Translations under genes and position numbers: made by a program
Notes under the pieces: generated by a model
Databases searched by the model: none
Told to the model about the DNA's origin: nothing
The model's input: only the letters and a program-made list of their open reading frames with translations
Assembly: GCA_020636095.1 (NCBI GenBank)
Contig: JACJYN010000002.1
Span: 310,001 to 374,000, forward strand
DNA from: Lewinellaceae bacterium
GTDB lineage: Bacteria > Bacteroidota > Bacteroidia > Chitinophagales > Saprospiraceae
Direction of reading: 5' to 3'
Length of the DNA stretch: 64,000 nucleotides
Part shown: positions 35,741 to 43,966 of the stretch, piece after piece
Layout of the letters: each line of letters begins with the position of its first letter
Position numbering within the stretch: the first letter of the stretch is position 1

Positions 35741-36115
35741 TCACTCCTCCTCCCCCATCTGATCCTCCTCATGCAACCGGTTGAACAGCTCATTGAGGCG
35801 GTACATCTCATCGAGGGTATCGTCGAGAAAAAAAGCGATATCGGGCATACGGCGCACGTGCTTTCGGATGCGGGCCATAAGCGATTGCTTGAGGCGGGTG
35901 AGATGCTCATCCAATTCCAGCAGCACCCCTTGTTTGTGTTCGGTATTGTAAATACTGAGGTATATCTTGGCCAGGTTGAAATCCGGCGTTATTTTCACCT
36001 GAGTAACCGTCACCAGCGGCTCGGCGCCGTAGATGTAGCTTCCTTCGTTCTGCAGTACTATACTAAAATTCCGCTTGATCAGCTCGGCTATCTGTAGTTG
36101 TCGTTTCGATTCCAT
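35741..36115 (-). CDS. rbfA: 30S ribosome-binding factor A
   Basis: RbfA is a small KH-type protein needed for late 30S maturation and cold adaptation. The 124-aa product starts MESKRQLQIAELIKRNFSIVL and contains the family core VTVTQVKITPDFNLAKIYLSIY and the C-terminal IAFFLDDTLDEMYRLNELF. ATG 36115 is used because the longer frame to 36148 would start with TTG and adds no conserved residues. The C-terminus is acidic, as is common. Confidence 0.95.
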   Translation of the reverse strand: MESKRQLQIAELIKRNFSIVLQNEGSYIYGAEPLVTVTQVKITPDFNLAKIYLSIYNTEHKQGVLLELDEHLTRLKQSLMARIRKHVRRMPDIAFFLDDTLDEMYRLNELFNRLHEEDQMGEEE

Positions 36116-36336
36116 GGTTTCAATCTTCTCTTTTCGCAAGGTCGGCAAATATAGGGTAAATGAAAAGCTTTCTCAAACGGAATTGCCAGCCTCCCTTTTG
36201 CTAATTTCCAATGCAAACAATTTTTCAGGAAAGTAGTTCCATAAGTATTAACAAAAAGTTGTTACTTTTACACTGATTTGTTTCACAACTACACCTGTGT
36301 AACCATAAAACCGCAAAACCATAAAACCGTAACCCT

Positions 36337-38442
36337 TTGAACCTCCTCGACACCTCCATAGAATTTTTAAAAGGCGTTGGCCCCAAGCGGGCGGAGCTGT
36401 TGCAGAAGGAACTCGGCATCTTCACCTTCCGGGACCTGCTGCAGCACTACCCCCACCGCTATATCGACAAAACCCAGTTTCACCGGGTGCGGGAGCTGAG
36501 CGAGCACAGCGGGGAGGTGCAACTGCGGGGCATCTTGCGGCGGCTGAGCACCGTGGGCGAAGGCAGGAAGCGCCGTTTGGCCGGGCGCTTTCGCGATGAT
36601 ACGGGCGCCATCGACCTGGTCTGGTTTTCCGGAGTACACTGGTTGGAGAAACAATTGGAGGTTGGAAAAGAATATGTCATCTACGGGCGGGTCAATAGCT
36701 TTCGGGGCCAGCTGAGCATTCCCCATCCGGAGATGGAGTTGGCCCTGACGGAAAATATCCAGAAGGCCGCCACGTTCGCACCGGTCTATTCCAGCACCGA
36801 CAAGCTCAACACCAAAGGGGTGGACGCCCGCACCCGCCGCCGGGCCATGAAAGCGCTTTTCGAAAAGATCAGCCCGGCGGACACGCCGGAAAACCTACCC
36901 GACTACCTCATCCAGAAATTTCGCTTTCCCTCCCGCTACGATGCCCTGCGCATGATCCACTTCCCCCGGGATGAGCAGGAACTGCAAAGCGCCCGCAACC
37001 GCCTGAAGTTTGAAGAACTCTTCTTCCTGCAGTTTCGGCTGTTGCAGATTCGCCGCCGCCGCAAAGACGCTATCAAGGGCTTCGTCTTTGAAAAGATCGG
37101 CCACTATTTCAATACGTTTTACGAGGAAAAACTGCCCTTCGAACTGACCGGCGCCCAGAAGCGGGTGATCCGGGAAATCCGCCGCGACCTGGGCGCGGGT
37201 GTACAGATGAACCGGCTATTGCAGGGCGATGTAGGCAGCGGCAAGACCGTCGTCGGCCTCATGTGTATGCTGATAGCCATCGACAACGGCTTCCAGGCTT
37301 GCATGATGGCGCCGACGGAGATCCTTGCCCAGCAGCATTACCAATCCATCAGCGAGTACGTGGAAGGCATGGGCGTCAACGTAGCCTTTCTCAGCGGCAG
37401 CGTGAAGGGTAAAAAGCGGAAAGAACTCCTGAAACTACTCGCCTCTGGCGATATCCACATCCTCATCGGCACCCACGCCCTGCTGGAAGACCCGGTGCAG
37501 TTCAAAAATCTGGGCCTGTCCATCACCGACGAGCAACACCGATTCGGGGTGGCGCAACGGGCCCGCCTGTGGAAGAAGAGCAGCCCCTGCCCTCCCCACG
37601 TGTTGGTCATGACCGCCACCCCAATCCCCCGCACCCTGGCCATGACCCTCTACGGCGACCTCGACGTATCGGTCATCGACGAGCTGCCGCCGGGCCGGAA
37701 GGAGATTAAAACCCTCCATAAGACGGAAAACCACCGGATGCGGGTCTTCGGTTTCATGCGGGAGGAGATCGCCAAGGGGCGTCAGGTGTATGTCGTCTAC
37801 CCCCTTATCGAGGAATCCGAGACGCTGGACCTGCAAAACCTGGAGGAGGGCTACGAAGCCCTGAAAAGGGAATTCCCTCCACCCGACTACCGGATCAGCA
37901 TCGTGCACGGCCGCATGAAGCCGGCCGACAAGGATATGGAAATGCAGCGCTTCGTGGAAGGTAAAACCCAGATCATGGTAGCCACCACGGTGATCGAGGT
38001 GGGCGTCAATGTACCCAACGCTTCCGTAATGGCCATTGAAAATACGGAACGCTTCGGGCTCTCCCAGCTGCATCAGCTACGAGGCAGGGTGGGCCGGGGC
38101 GCCGAGCAGTCGTACTGCATCCTGATGTCCAGTTTCAAGCTGAGCAAGGAGAGCAAGGAACGCATCCAGACCATGGTGCGCACCAATGACGGCTTCGAGA
38201 TCGCCGAGGCCGACCTCCGCCTGCGCGGCCCGGGCAACATTGAAGGCACCCAGCAGAGCGGCATCCTCGACTTCCGCATCGCCGACCTGTCCAAAGACAC
38301 CCACATCCTGCAAACAGCCCGCGAGGTGGCCGCCCGCATCCTCGACGACGACCCCCGGCTGGAACGGCCGGAACACCATCCCATTAAGTGGTACGATGAG
38401 AAATTTGGGGAAAAGTTGAAGGGGTGGAGCAGGATCAGTTAG
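36337..38442 (+). CDS. recG: ATP-dependent DNA helicase RecG
   Basis: Branch-migrating helicase that processes stalled forks and recombination intermediates. The 701-aa product has the N-terminal wedge (IEFLKGVGPKRAELLQKELG, RGILRRLSTVGEGRKRRL), Walker A LQGDVGSGKTVVG, motif II DEQHRFGV, motif III MTATPIPRTLAMTLYGDLD, and the C-terminal motifs VVYPLIEESE, ATTVIEVGVNVPNA and HQLRGRVGRG. The start is a TTG (36337): an in-frame stop lies five codons upstream and no earlier ATG is possible. Short repeated words (AACCATAAAACCG) lie directly upstream. Confidence 0.97.
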   Translation: MNLLDTSIEFLKGVGPKRAELLQKELGIFTFRDLLQHYPHRYIDKTQFHRVRELSEHSGEVQLRGILRRLSTVGEGRKRRLAGRFRDDTGAIDLVWFSGVHWLEKQLEVGKEYVIYGRVNSFRGQLSIPHPEMELALTENIQKAATFAPVYSSTDKLNTKGVDARTRRRAMKALFEKISPADTPENLPDYLIQKFRFPSRYDALRMIHFPRDEQELQSARNRLKFEELFFLQFRLLQIRRRRKDAIKGFVFEKIGHYFNTFYEEKLPFELTGAQKRVIREIRRDLGAGVQMNRLLQGDVGSGKTVVGLMCMLIAIDNGFQACMMAPTEILAQQHYQSISEYVEGMGVNVAFLSGSVKGKKRKELLKLLASGDIHILIGTHALLEDPVQFKNLGLSITDEQHRFGVAQRARLWKKSSPCPPHVLVMTATPIPRTLAMTLYGDLDVSVIDELPPGRKEIKTLHKTENHRMRVFGFMREEIAKGRQVYVVYPLIEESETLDLQNLEEGYEALKREFPPPDYRISIVHGRMKPADKDMEMQRFVEGKTQIMVATTVIEVGVNVPNASVMAIENTERFGLSQLHQLRGRVGRGAEQSYCILMSSFKLSKESKERIQTMVRTNDGFEIAEADLRLRGPGNIEGTQQSGILDFRIADLSKDTHILQTAREVAARILDDDPRLERPEHHPIKWYDEKFGEKLKGWSRIS

Positions 38443-38683
38443 AGGAGGTTAAACGGCTCAATTGTTTCATGCATGGTTATTGATGCCGCACCTATCAGGA
38501 TTCCATCTATTAATATTCAACATTCCAGCCATGAACCGACATCGCAGTGATAGGCTTTTACGCCAGGGAATTGTGCTGAAACCCCGCTTCACTTGAATAA
38601 ATAGTGGAAAAGGCCTTATCTTATGGCTTCATAAGAATTTTAAGAACGGCCGCCTGCGTAGCTTGCCGAGCAAACCCAAAACA

Positions 38684-39073
38684 ATGGAAGAAAAAAAGGG
38701 CAATAAGAAAGTAGACATTTCCCACAGCCAGAATGTCATTCAGGACTCCAACATCAACGCCGGTGGCAATGTCCATATCGGAAATGTATACAATTATTAC
38801 GGAAAGCCGCCCACCGAAGTCAATTCGGACCTGGAAGAGATCCGCAACCTGATCATTAAAAACCGGGTGGAAAAAGCCATCGCGGGCCTTAGTGAGATTG
38901 CCAAAGCGAAAGGGGCAGATGCACTCAGCGAAGTACAGCTGTTAGCCAACCGGTGGGAAGAACTACAGCGGCAAAGCCGGATGGGGCTGGTATCCTACGA
39001 CCAGGCAACCACCCACCGCAACCAGATCGTACACAGTTTGCTTCAGGCTATCAAAAGCCTGGAAAAAGAATAA
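38684..39073 (+). CDS. EAD11-like adaptor with N-terminal beta-rich motif
   Basis: A 129-aa protein of two parts. Residues about 12-38 hold a polar beta-strand motif (ISHSQNVIQDSNINAGGNVHIGN). Residues about 50-127 match effector-associated domain 11 as I know it from predicted bacterial conflict systems: helix with IRNLIIKNRVEKAIAGL, a helix with QLLANRWEELQRQSRMG, and the NRxxxxLLxxI-type ending RNQIVHSLLQAIKSL. Such domains are thought to link effectors to triggers by homotypic contacts. The gene is one base from the next start. The start is ATG 38684; the frame opens at a TTG at 38663. Confidence 0.7.
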   Translation: MEEKKGNKKVDISHSQNVIQDSNINAGGNVHIGNVYNYYGKPPTEVNSDLEEIRNLIIKNRVEKAIAGLSEIAKAKGADALSEVQLLANRWEELQRQSRMGLVSYDQATTHRNQIVHSLLQAIKSLEKE

Positions 39074-39074
39074 G

Positions 39075-39992
39075 ATGGCCCCTCACAGGCGTACCCTTCA
39101 ATACGAACAGATCATCCGGCAAGGTTTTGAGCTTTTGGAGCAACGGAAAGCCTACACACAAGCTGACATTCTCCGCAAGCTGGAATCGCTGGGCAAGGGA
39201 ATCTCCGCTTCTTCCATGAGTAATATCCTCAACGGGAACAGAAAGGGCAAAGAAGTACTTCGAAGGGGAGGAGAAGGCCTACTCGAGATCGTGCGCAGCG
39301 AACTGGGTTACGATTTTGACGAAGCCCGAATGTCCTTCAATACGGATCGGGTAACAGAGGGCTGGAAACCTTACATCATCCCTGAAAAGGAGGAAGCGCC
39401 GGTTGAGGCAGGCACCGAACACCCTATCTTTCATCCGGAGGGCCGGTGGCCGATCAACCAGAAGGTAGCCTTTTTGTCTTCCGCTCAGGATGAGGTCATC
39501 GAAGTGGGCATTCGCCTGCGCACTTTCACCAATTATTTTACCAGCCGCAATGAGCACGAATTTAAATTGCCGATTTACGGACTGCTGGAAAGAGGCGTGC
39601 ATTTCAAGGCCTATCTACTCGACCCCGAATGCCAGGAAGCGAGGCTCTATTTCCACGACCGGGCGCGGGTACAGGAAGAAGAACGGGGGGCCATCGAAAA
39701 GATCAGATCCGTACTCCGCCAGCTGAGCCGGGTTATCGAAGAGGCCGAAGCGCAGCAGTTCCCGGGAAAATTTCAGGTGTACCTCTACAAACACGTCCCC
39801 TACAATCACTTTCTCATCGTAGATGGAGAACGCGGCCATGGCAAATTGGCCGTCTCCCCTTACCTCTATGGCATCAACCGCGCCAACTGCCCGGTTATAG
39901 AACTCGCCAAACAATCCAATCGCGACCTATTCCGACGGTACTACCAGTCCTTCCAGTTTTTATCGCAAGACGCCCGCCTCTGGCAAGGGTGA
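39075..39992 (+). CDS. HTH protein with C-terminal phospholipase D-like domain
   Basis: A 305-aa protein. Residues about 1-75 look like a DNA-binding helical domain (QADILRKLESLGKGISASSMSNILNG then RKGKEVLRRGGEGLLEIV). Residues about 130-300 resemble one PLD-like lobe pair: FLSSAQDEVIEVGIRLRTF, LLERGVHFKAYLLDP, and YNHFLIVDGERGHGKLAVSPY. The canonical HxKx4D is not present (HFLIVD), so the fold may be inactive or sensory. It follows the EAD11-like gene by one base, implying an operon and a joint role, perhaps as regulator or effector. The assignment is by pattern only. Confidence 0.55.
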   Translation: MAPHRRTLQYEQIIRQGFELLEQRKAYTQADILRKLESLGKGISASSMSNILNGNRKGKEVLRRGGEGLLEIVRSELGYDFDEARMSFNTDRVTEGWKPYIIPEKEEAPVEAGTEHPIFHPEGRWPINQKVAFLSSAQDEVIEVGIRLRTFTNYFTSRNEHEFKLPIYGLLERGVHFKAYLLDPECQEARLYFHDRARVQEEERGAIEKIRSVLRQLSRVIEEAEAQQFPGKFQVYLYKHVPYNHFLIVDGERGHGKLAVSPYLYGINRANCPVIELAKQSNRDLFRRYYQSFQFLSQDARLWQG

Positions 39993-40394
39993 ATCTTTTA
40001 CATGGTTTTTACAAAATTTTACAAAATTTACGTAAAAACCTCTGAATCAAACCTTTACTAGACTCGCCTTTCCTTTTTTCTCACCTTTGTATGGTCATCA
40101 TTCATCAAGCAGACATTGCGAGAAAACGCTCTGTGATCCAAGGCTGGCCGGCCTAAACCGAGCCCCTTAGATACCGAGCCATGCCGCCTCTTTGCGTCCG
40201 CGCAAAGGCTGCCCTTGTTTTGCCCTGATGGCAAGGTGGGTAAGCGTCGCGCCCGATGTTTTATCCGCCTTTTGGCAACCCAATTTTTTAACTCAAAATC
40301 CGGACATCATGATTTGGTTAGAAATGCTGATGATCGTCGTTGAAGAACTGATCATCACTTAAAGCCGTGCTATTAAAGCACCTGCGGAGCTGCG
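39993..40394. other. 402-bp gap with a possible 17-aa ORF
   Basis: No clear gene. A TAnnTTTG-like box (CACCTTTGTAT at about 40082) is followed by a GC-rich leader and a tiny frame at 40309-40362 (MIWLEMLMIVVEELIIT). There is no strong ribosome site, so I do not call it a gene. A small stem GTGCT/AGCAC follows at about 40368-40382. Confidence 0.4.
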
Positions 40395-41795
40395 CTATTC
40401 CGGAAGGCTCTGCAACTTGCATTTCAACCAGGATTTACAAACCAGATGATCGTACTTTTCCAGGGCCGCCTCAATTTTCCGGCGGGAATGGCCATCGGCC
40501 AGCTTTTTCAGGACCTTCAGAAAATTCCGGTAGGCATTTAAGGCCCCTTTCTTATTGACCACTTTGTTTCGGAGCAGGGAAAGATCGAATGATTTCATGA
40601 AAGCATCCAGGAGTTCGCGCTCTCCCAACTCGTAAAAACACCGGGCCTGCAGCACTTTGGCTTGTAGAGTGAAAGAATAATCCTTGAACTCCAGTTCTCT
40701 TAGCAATTCGAGTGGCTTCGAAAAATCGCCCTGCTCAAATGCGATGCGCGCCCGGGCCAGCTTGAGGGTTGAATCCCGGCCCTCTGCCACCAGAAAATCA
40801 GCATACGCCTCCACAAACCATTCGGCCCATTGCAGTTCCTGCACCCCACTGGCCAACTGGATGATATTGTGAAAAGTAATGTCAGACAGGTAGCCGTCTG
40901 TGATGAGAACGCCCTTGTCCAGGCCATGCTGATACAACATAAACGCCGGCCGGCCCCATTGCTCCTGGTCCCGCGGTAAGCGGCGGGCAATAGCGTTGAT
41001 CAAATAAGTCAACAGAACGTGCTCGTCCTCTTTGTCCAATAGGCCTTCATTACTGAGAAACGCATCATAAAAGTTTTGATAATTTTCATCCGTGTCGTGC
41101 TCCAACATCTTTTCGCAAAGGGAATAGAGCCGGGCCAACACCAGATGCTGCTCGGAATGGGCCAGGTCCTTGAGCCGGTATTTTTCAGCAATGGATTCCT
41201 CTTCCTGAAGCGCCCGGGCACGGCTCCTCAACTCACAGACATATTTCAAATTCGCAGTGTAACAAAAGTGATGCAGTTGGGTGGCCACCTCCTCAATGCC
41301 CTCCTGCCTGGTTTCCCATTTTTTGGTAGGTGTGTAGTAGTATTTGGAATGACCGAGTTGCATGTATTGCAGCGGTTTACAGGCGCTGGCAGGAGCTTCA
41401 TCCAGCCAGTCCGAAGCCTTTTGGGCTACGCTAAAAAACGCTTGTTCCTGCTTTTTCTCCCGGAGGGACTGCAGCAGCATCCGGAAATATTCGAATTTGT
41501 TTTCTTCAGAGCGAAACTTTTCCCATGCCAGGAAATCCAGCAGCCAGGCGTACAGTTTGCTGGCTTCGTTCGACACCCGTTTGTGTCCATTCGTATGAGG
41601 CAGGCCCAGTTTTTTCTCTATGCGGCCTTTCTCCAATTCCTTGGCAGGAAAGGCAGGATGAAAGGGCCTCAGGTATTCATACAGAGAAACGGGCGCTCCT
41701 TCTCCACCGTGAAAGGCCTTGAGGTAGGCGCCGAAACCATCCATTTCCGACGTGCTTAGCACACTTAACAGCTTAACCAACTTACTGTTTTTCAT
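40395..41795 (-). CDS. helical-repeat protein of unknown function, paralogue D
   Basis: A 466-aa member of the four-copy family: MKNSKLVKLLSVLSTSEM opening, GFGAYLKAFHGGEG, then HTNGHKRVSNEASKLYAWLLDFL, LQAKVLQARCFYELGERELL in the TPR-like part and the ending CKSWLKCKLQSLPE. The start at 41795 gives the MxxSxLxxLL start seen in the other three; the frame is open to 41837. Unlike the others it is not next to a T9SS cargo gene but lies between the EAD11/PLD pair and the nucleosidase operon. Confidence 0.8.
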   Translation of the reverse strand: MKNSKLVKLLSVLSTSEMDGFGAYLKAFHGGEGAPVSLYEYLRPFHPAFPAKELEKGRIEKKLGLPHTNGHKRVSNEASKLYAWLLDFLAWEKFRSEENKFEYFRMLLQSLREKKQEQAFFSVAQKASDWLDEAPASACKPLQYMQLGHSKYYYTPTKKWETRQEGIEEVATQLHHFCYTANLKYVCELRSRARALQEEESIAEKYRLKDLAHSEQHLVLARLYSLCEKMLEHDTDENYQNFYDAFLSNEGLLDKEDEHVLLTYLINAIARRLPRDQEQWGRPAFMLYQHGLDKGVLITDGYLSDITFHNIIQLASGVQELQWAEWFVEAYADFLVAEGRDSTLKLARARIAFEQGDFSKPLELLRELEFKDYSFTLQAKVLQARCFYELGERELLDAFMKSFDLSLLRNKVVNKKGALNAYRNFLKVLKKLADGHSRRKIEAALEKYDHLVCKSWLKCKLQSLPE

Positions 41796-42339
41796 AGCAA
41801 AACGATGTGTTACTGAAAGAGGGTGTCTTTTCATCAAAGGGCGGCGGACCGGCTGTTTGCCGAAAGGAAAATCATTCCAATGCTCAAAGATAAAAAGGAA
41901 AATAACAAAAACATATTTTCATTAAATTTTTGACAATCAGCTAATTACAACTAACTAATTAGAAAAAAACAACCAAACCAGCTTTAAAGCAAGAGGAAAA
42001 CACCGAATTATGAAGTGGAAAATGGAGCAGTTAAAAGGGATATTTGCATTGTTACTACTGAAGTTCAGTGATAAAACCCAGCGAAAAAACAGTTGATTTT
42101 GCGTTGACGCTCTCGATTTCGCGGCGCCGCTTTTTTATCCCCTAAAAACCAAATGATTTTGCCCTTTTGAACATTATTCTGGTGTTTTCTCTCCGGTTAA
42201 TCCAAAGTGCAGAGGCTAAACCTTCTAACTTCACTTTATCCATTCCGGCGAAGAACTCCATAAACCTTCGGGAAAGGGGTGCGCTCCCTCTCACTATCGC
42301 GTAATGCCGCACCCCATCCTTTTCAAAATATTGCATTCA
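41796..42339. other. 544-bp AT-rich gap between divergent genes
   Basis: An AT-rich control region between the divergent genes at 40395-41795 and 42340-42666. A short frame at 42010-42096 (28 aa) and a minus-strand frame at 42142-42336 (64 aa, ending 3 bases from the next start) are open, but neither has supporting features. Stretches such as ACTAACTAATTAG (about 41950) and the GC stem GCGGCGCCGC (about 42121) could be regulatory. Confidence 0.4.
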
Positions 42340-42666
42340 ATGAAACATAGCACCCGCAAACAGGAAATGGACATTTTTTGTAAAAAACTGCACCTGAATT
42401 TCCAACGATACTGCACCGAACACCAACTGCCGGAAGAGCTGGACAACTTTACTACGTATCTGATCGACCAGGAACTGATCGATAACCACACCATCCGGCA
42501 ATACGCCATCCTGGAACTGTTCAAGGACCTCTACCCCGAGAATAAACACCGAAAAACCCATACGGTAGAGCTGCTGGCCAACCGGTTCAACCTGACGCCG
42601 AGGAGTATCTGGAATGTGCTGCGGAAGGGAGAGAAGGAGGAAAGGAGTGAGAAGGTGAGGGGGTAG
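42340..42666 (+). CDS. small protein with C-terminal helix-turn-helix-like segment
   Basis: A 108-aa protein beginning MKHSTRKQEMDIF. Its mid part (LPEELDNFTTYLIDQELIDN; TIRQYAILELFKDLY) is helical and its C-terminus (KTHTVELLANRFNLTPRSIW) looks like a helix-turn-helix recognition unit, so a DNA-binding regulator is plausible. It is 53 bases upstream of the nucleosidase-EAD gene on the same strand and could control that operon. ATG 42340 is preferred to 42304, which overlaps low-complexity leader sequence. Family not recognised. Confidence 0.55.
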   Translation: MKHSTRKQEMDIFCKKLHLNFQRYCTEHQLPEELDNFTTYLIDQELIDNHTIRQYAILELFKDLYPENKHRKTHTVELLANRFNLTPRSIWNVLRKGEKEERSEKVRG

Positions 42667-42719
42667 CTTGGAAAAATGCAGAAAAAAAACGTATATTAAA
42701 CTTCTAAAATAACAAGCAG

Positions 42720-43937
42720 ATGGACATTGCTATACTGGCCCCCATCCCTGTAGAGTACCGCGCCGTGATGGCCTGCCTGGAAGATACCCGGGAAGAGGCA
42801 AAAAACGGCCAGTATTATACGGTGGGCGCCTTTCGGGGCAAGCATCAGTCCTATAGCATTGTGCTTCGGCAAACGGGCTCCCGCAACAACGAGGTGGCCC
42901 TGGCGGCGGAGCGGATCATCCAGCTCTACCAACCCACAATCATTATCCTCACCGGTATTGCCGGAGGGGTCAAAGACGCCGGCATCGGCGATGTGGTGGT
43001 CGCCACCCAAGCCTATGGCTACGAGGCCGGCAAATCGACGGACGACGGCTTTTCCAGCCGCCCCAACGTGCTGCCCTACAGTCCGGAGCTGATCGAACTG
43101 GCCCGGGCCGTCGAAAGGGCCGGCAACTGGCGGCAGCGCCTCTCCCCTGCTACTTCCGGCCCCCAGGTTTATTTTGGCCCTATTGCCTCAGGTGATCAGG
43201 TAGTGGCCTCCACGCAAGCGGAAGCCTACCGTATCATCAAGGCCCACTACAACGATACGCTGGCATTGGAGATGGAGTCCATTGGCTTTGCCCGCGCCCT
43301 GGCAGCCTACCCCCATATCCGCGCCATCAACATCCGCGGCATTTCCGACCTGCTGGACGGCAAGACCGCCCAACACGATGCGAAAAACCAGCCTCGGGCG
43401 GCGGAACATGCAGCGGCTTTTGTTTTTGAGTTGCTGGACCAACTGAATTTTAATAGCCTTAAAATACTTCACATGGATACAAAAACATTGGCCAAACAGA
43501 TAGTCACTACCCTATTCCCGCTGCTTAAGCTCGATTCCGTGAAACAGATCGGCAAAGAGTTCCGGCAGGCAACCGACGGCTCTATCCTGGAAATGTGGGA
43601 AAAGGTGAAGCCTCTCTTTATCGAGGAAATCGAAGCGGAGGATACGCCGGAAGAGGCGCAGGTGGCCATTGGCTCCGCCCTGCGTAAGGCGCTTAACAAA
43701 GATGAGAAGTTGAAGCAGGAGCTCGAAGCCCTGCTCAAACAGGCAGCGGAAAAAGGGGTGGCGGGTAGTACAGTGGCGATCACTAACAGTAAGAATGTGG
43801 TGCAGGGGAGTAATATCAGCGTGGGAGGGGATTTTCGGGTGGGGGATGATATTGCCCAACAAGTCCATAATCACGGAAAGATCGATAAACAGATCAATAT
43901 CAAGGAAAACACTGGAGATTTGCTCTTTGACGATTGA
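42720..43937 (+). CDS. nucleoside phosphorylase/nucleosidase fused to an effector-associated C-terminal tail
   Basis: A 405-aa two-part protein. Residues 1 to about 240 are a PNP/MTA-nucleosidase fold: N-terminal MDIAILAPIPVEYRAV, glycine loop ILTGIAGGVKDAGIGDVVVA, ALEMES (Glu184-Met-Glu186, ribose/base binding) and the catalytic-type aspartate in GISDLLDG (Asp210). Residues about 250-345 are a helical adaptor (GKEFRQATDGSILEMWEKVK; GSALRKALNKDEKLKQELEALL) of the kind attached to conflict-system effectors. Residues 352-377 carry the beta motif ITNSKNVVQGSNISVGGDF. Predicted role: a nucleotide- or nucleoside-cleaving effector triggered through its tail. First gene of a tight run. Confidence 0.75.
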   Translation: MDIAILAPIPVEYRAVMACLEDTREEAKNGQYYTVGAFRGKHQSYSIVLRQTGSRNNEVALAAERIIQLYQPTIIILTGIAGGVKDAGIGDVVVATQAYGYEAGKSTDDGFSSRPNVLPYSPELIELARAVERAGNWRQRLSPATSGPQVYFGPIASGDQVVASTQAEAYRIIKAHYNDTLALEMESIGFARALAAYPHIRAINIRGISDLLDGKTAQHDAKNQPRAAEHAAAFVFELLDQLNFNSLKILHMDTKTLAKQIVTTLFPLLKLDSVKQIGKEFRQATDGSILEMWEKVKPLFIEEIEAEDTPEEAQVAIGSALRKALNKDEKLKQELEALLKQAAEKGVAGSTVAITNSKNVVQGSNISVGGDFRVGDDIAQQVHNHGKIDKQINIKENTGDLLFDD

Positions 43938-43966
43938 ACTTATTTGTCCATAAAAACCCCCTACTC

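Noticed and set aside
42142..42336. 64-codon minus-strand frame facing the HTH-like gene
   Set aside because: It would begin 3 bases from the divergent start with no room for a promoter or ribosome site, and no homology is apparent.
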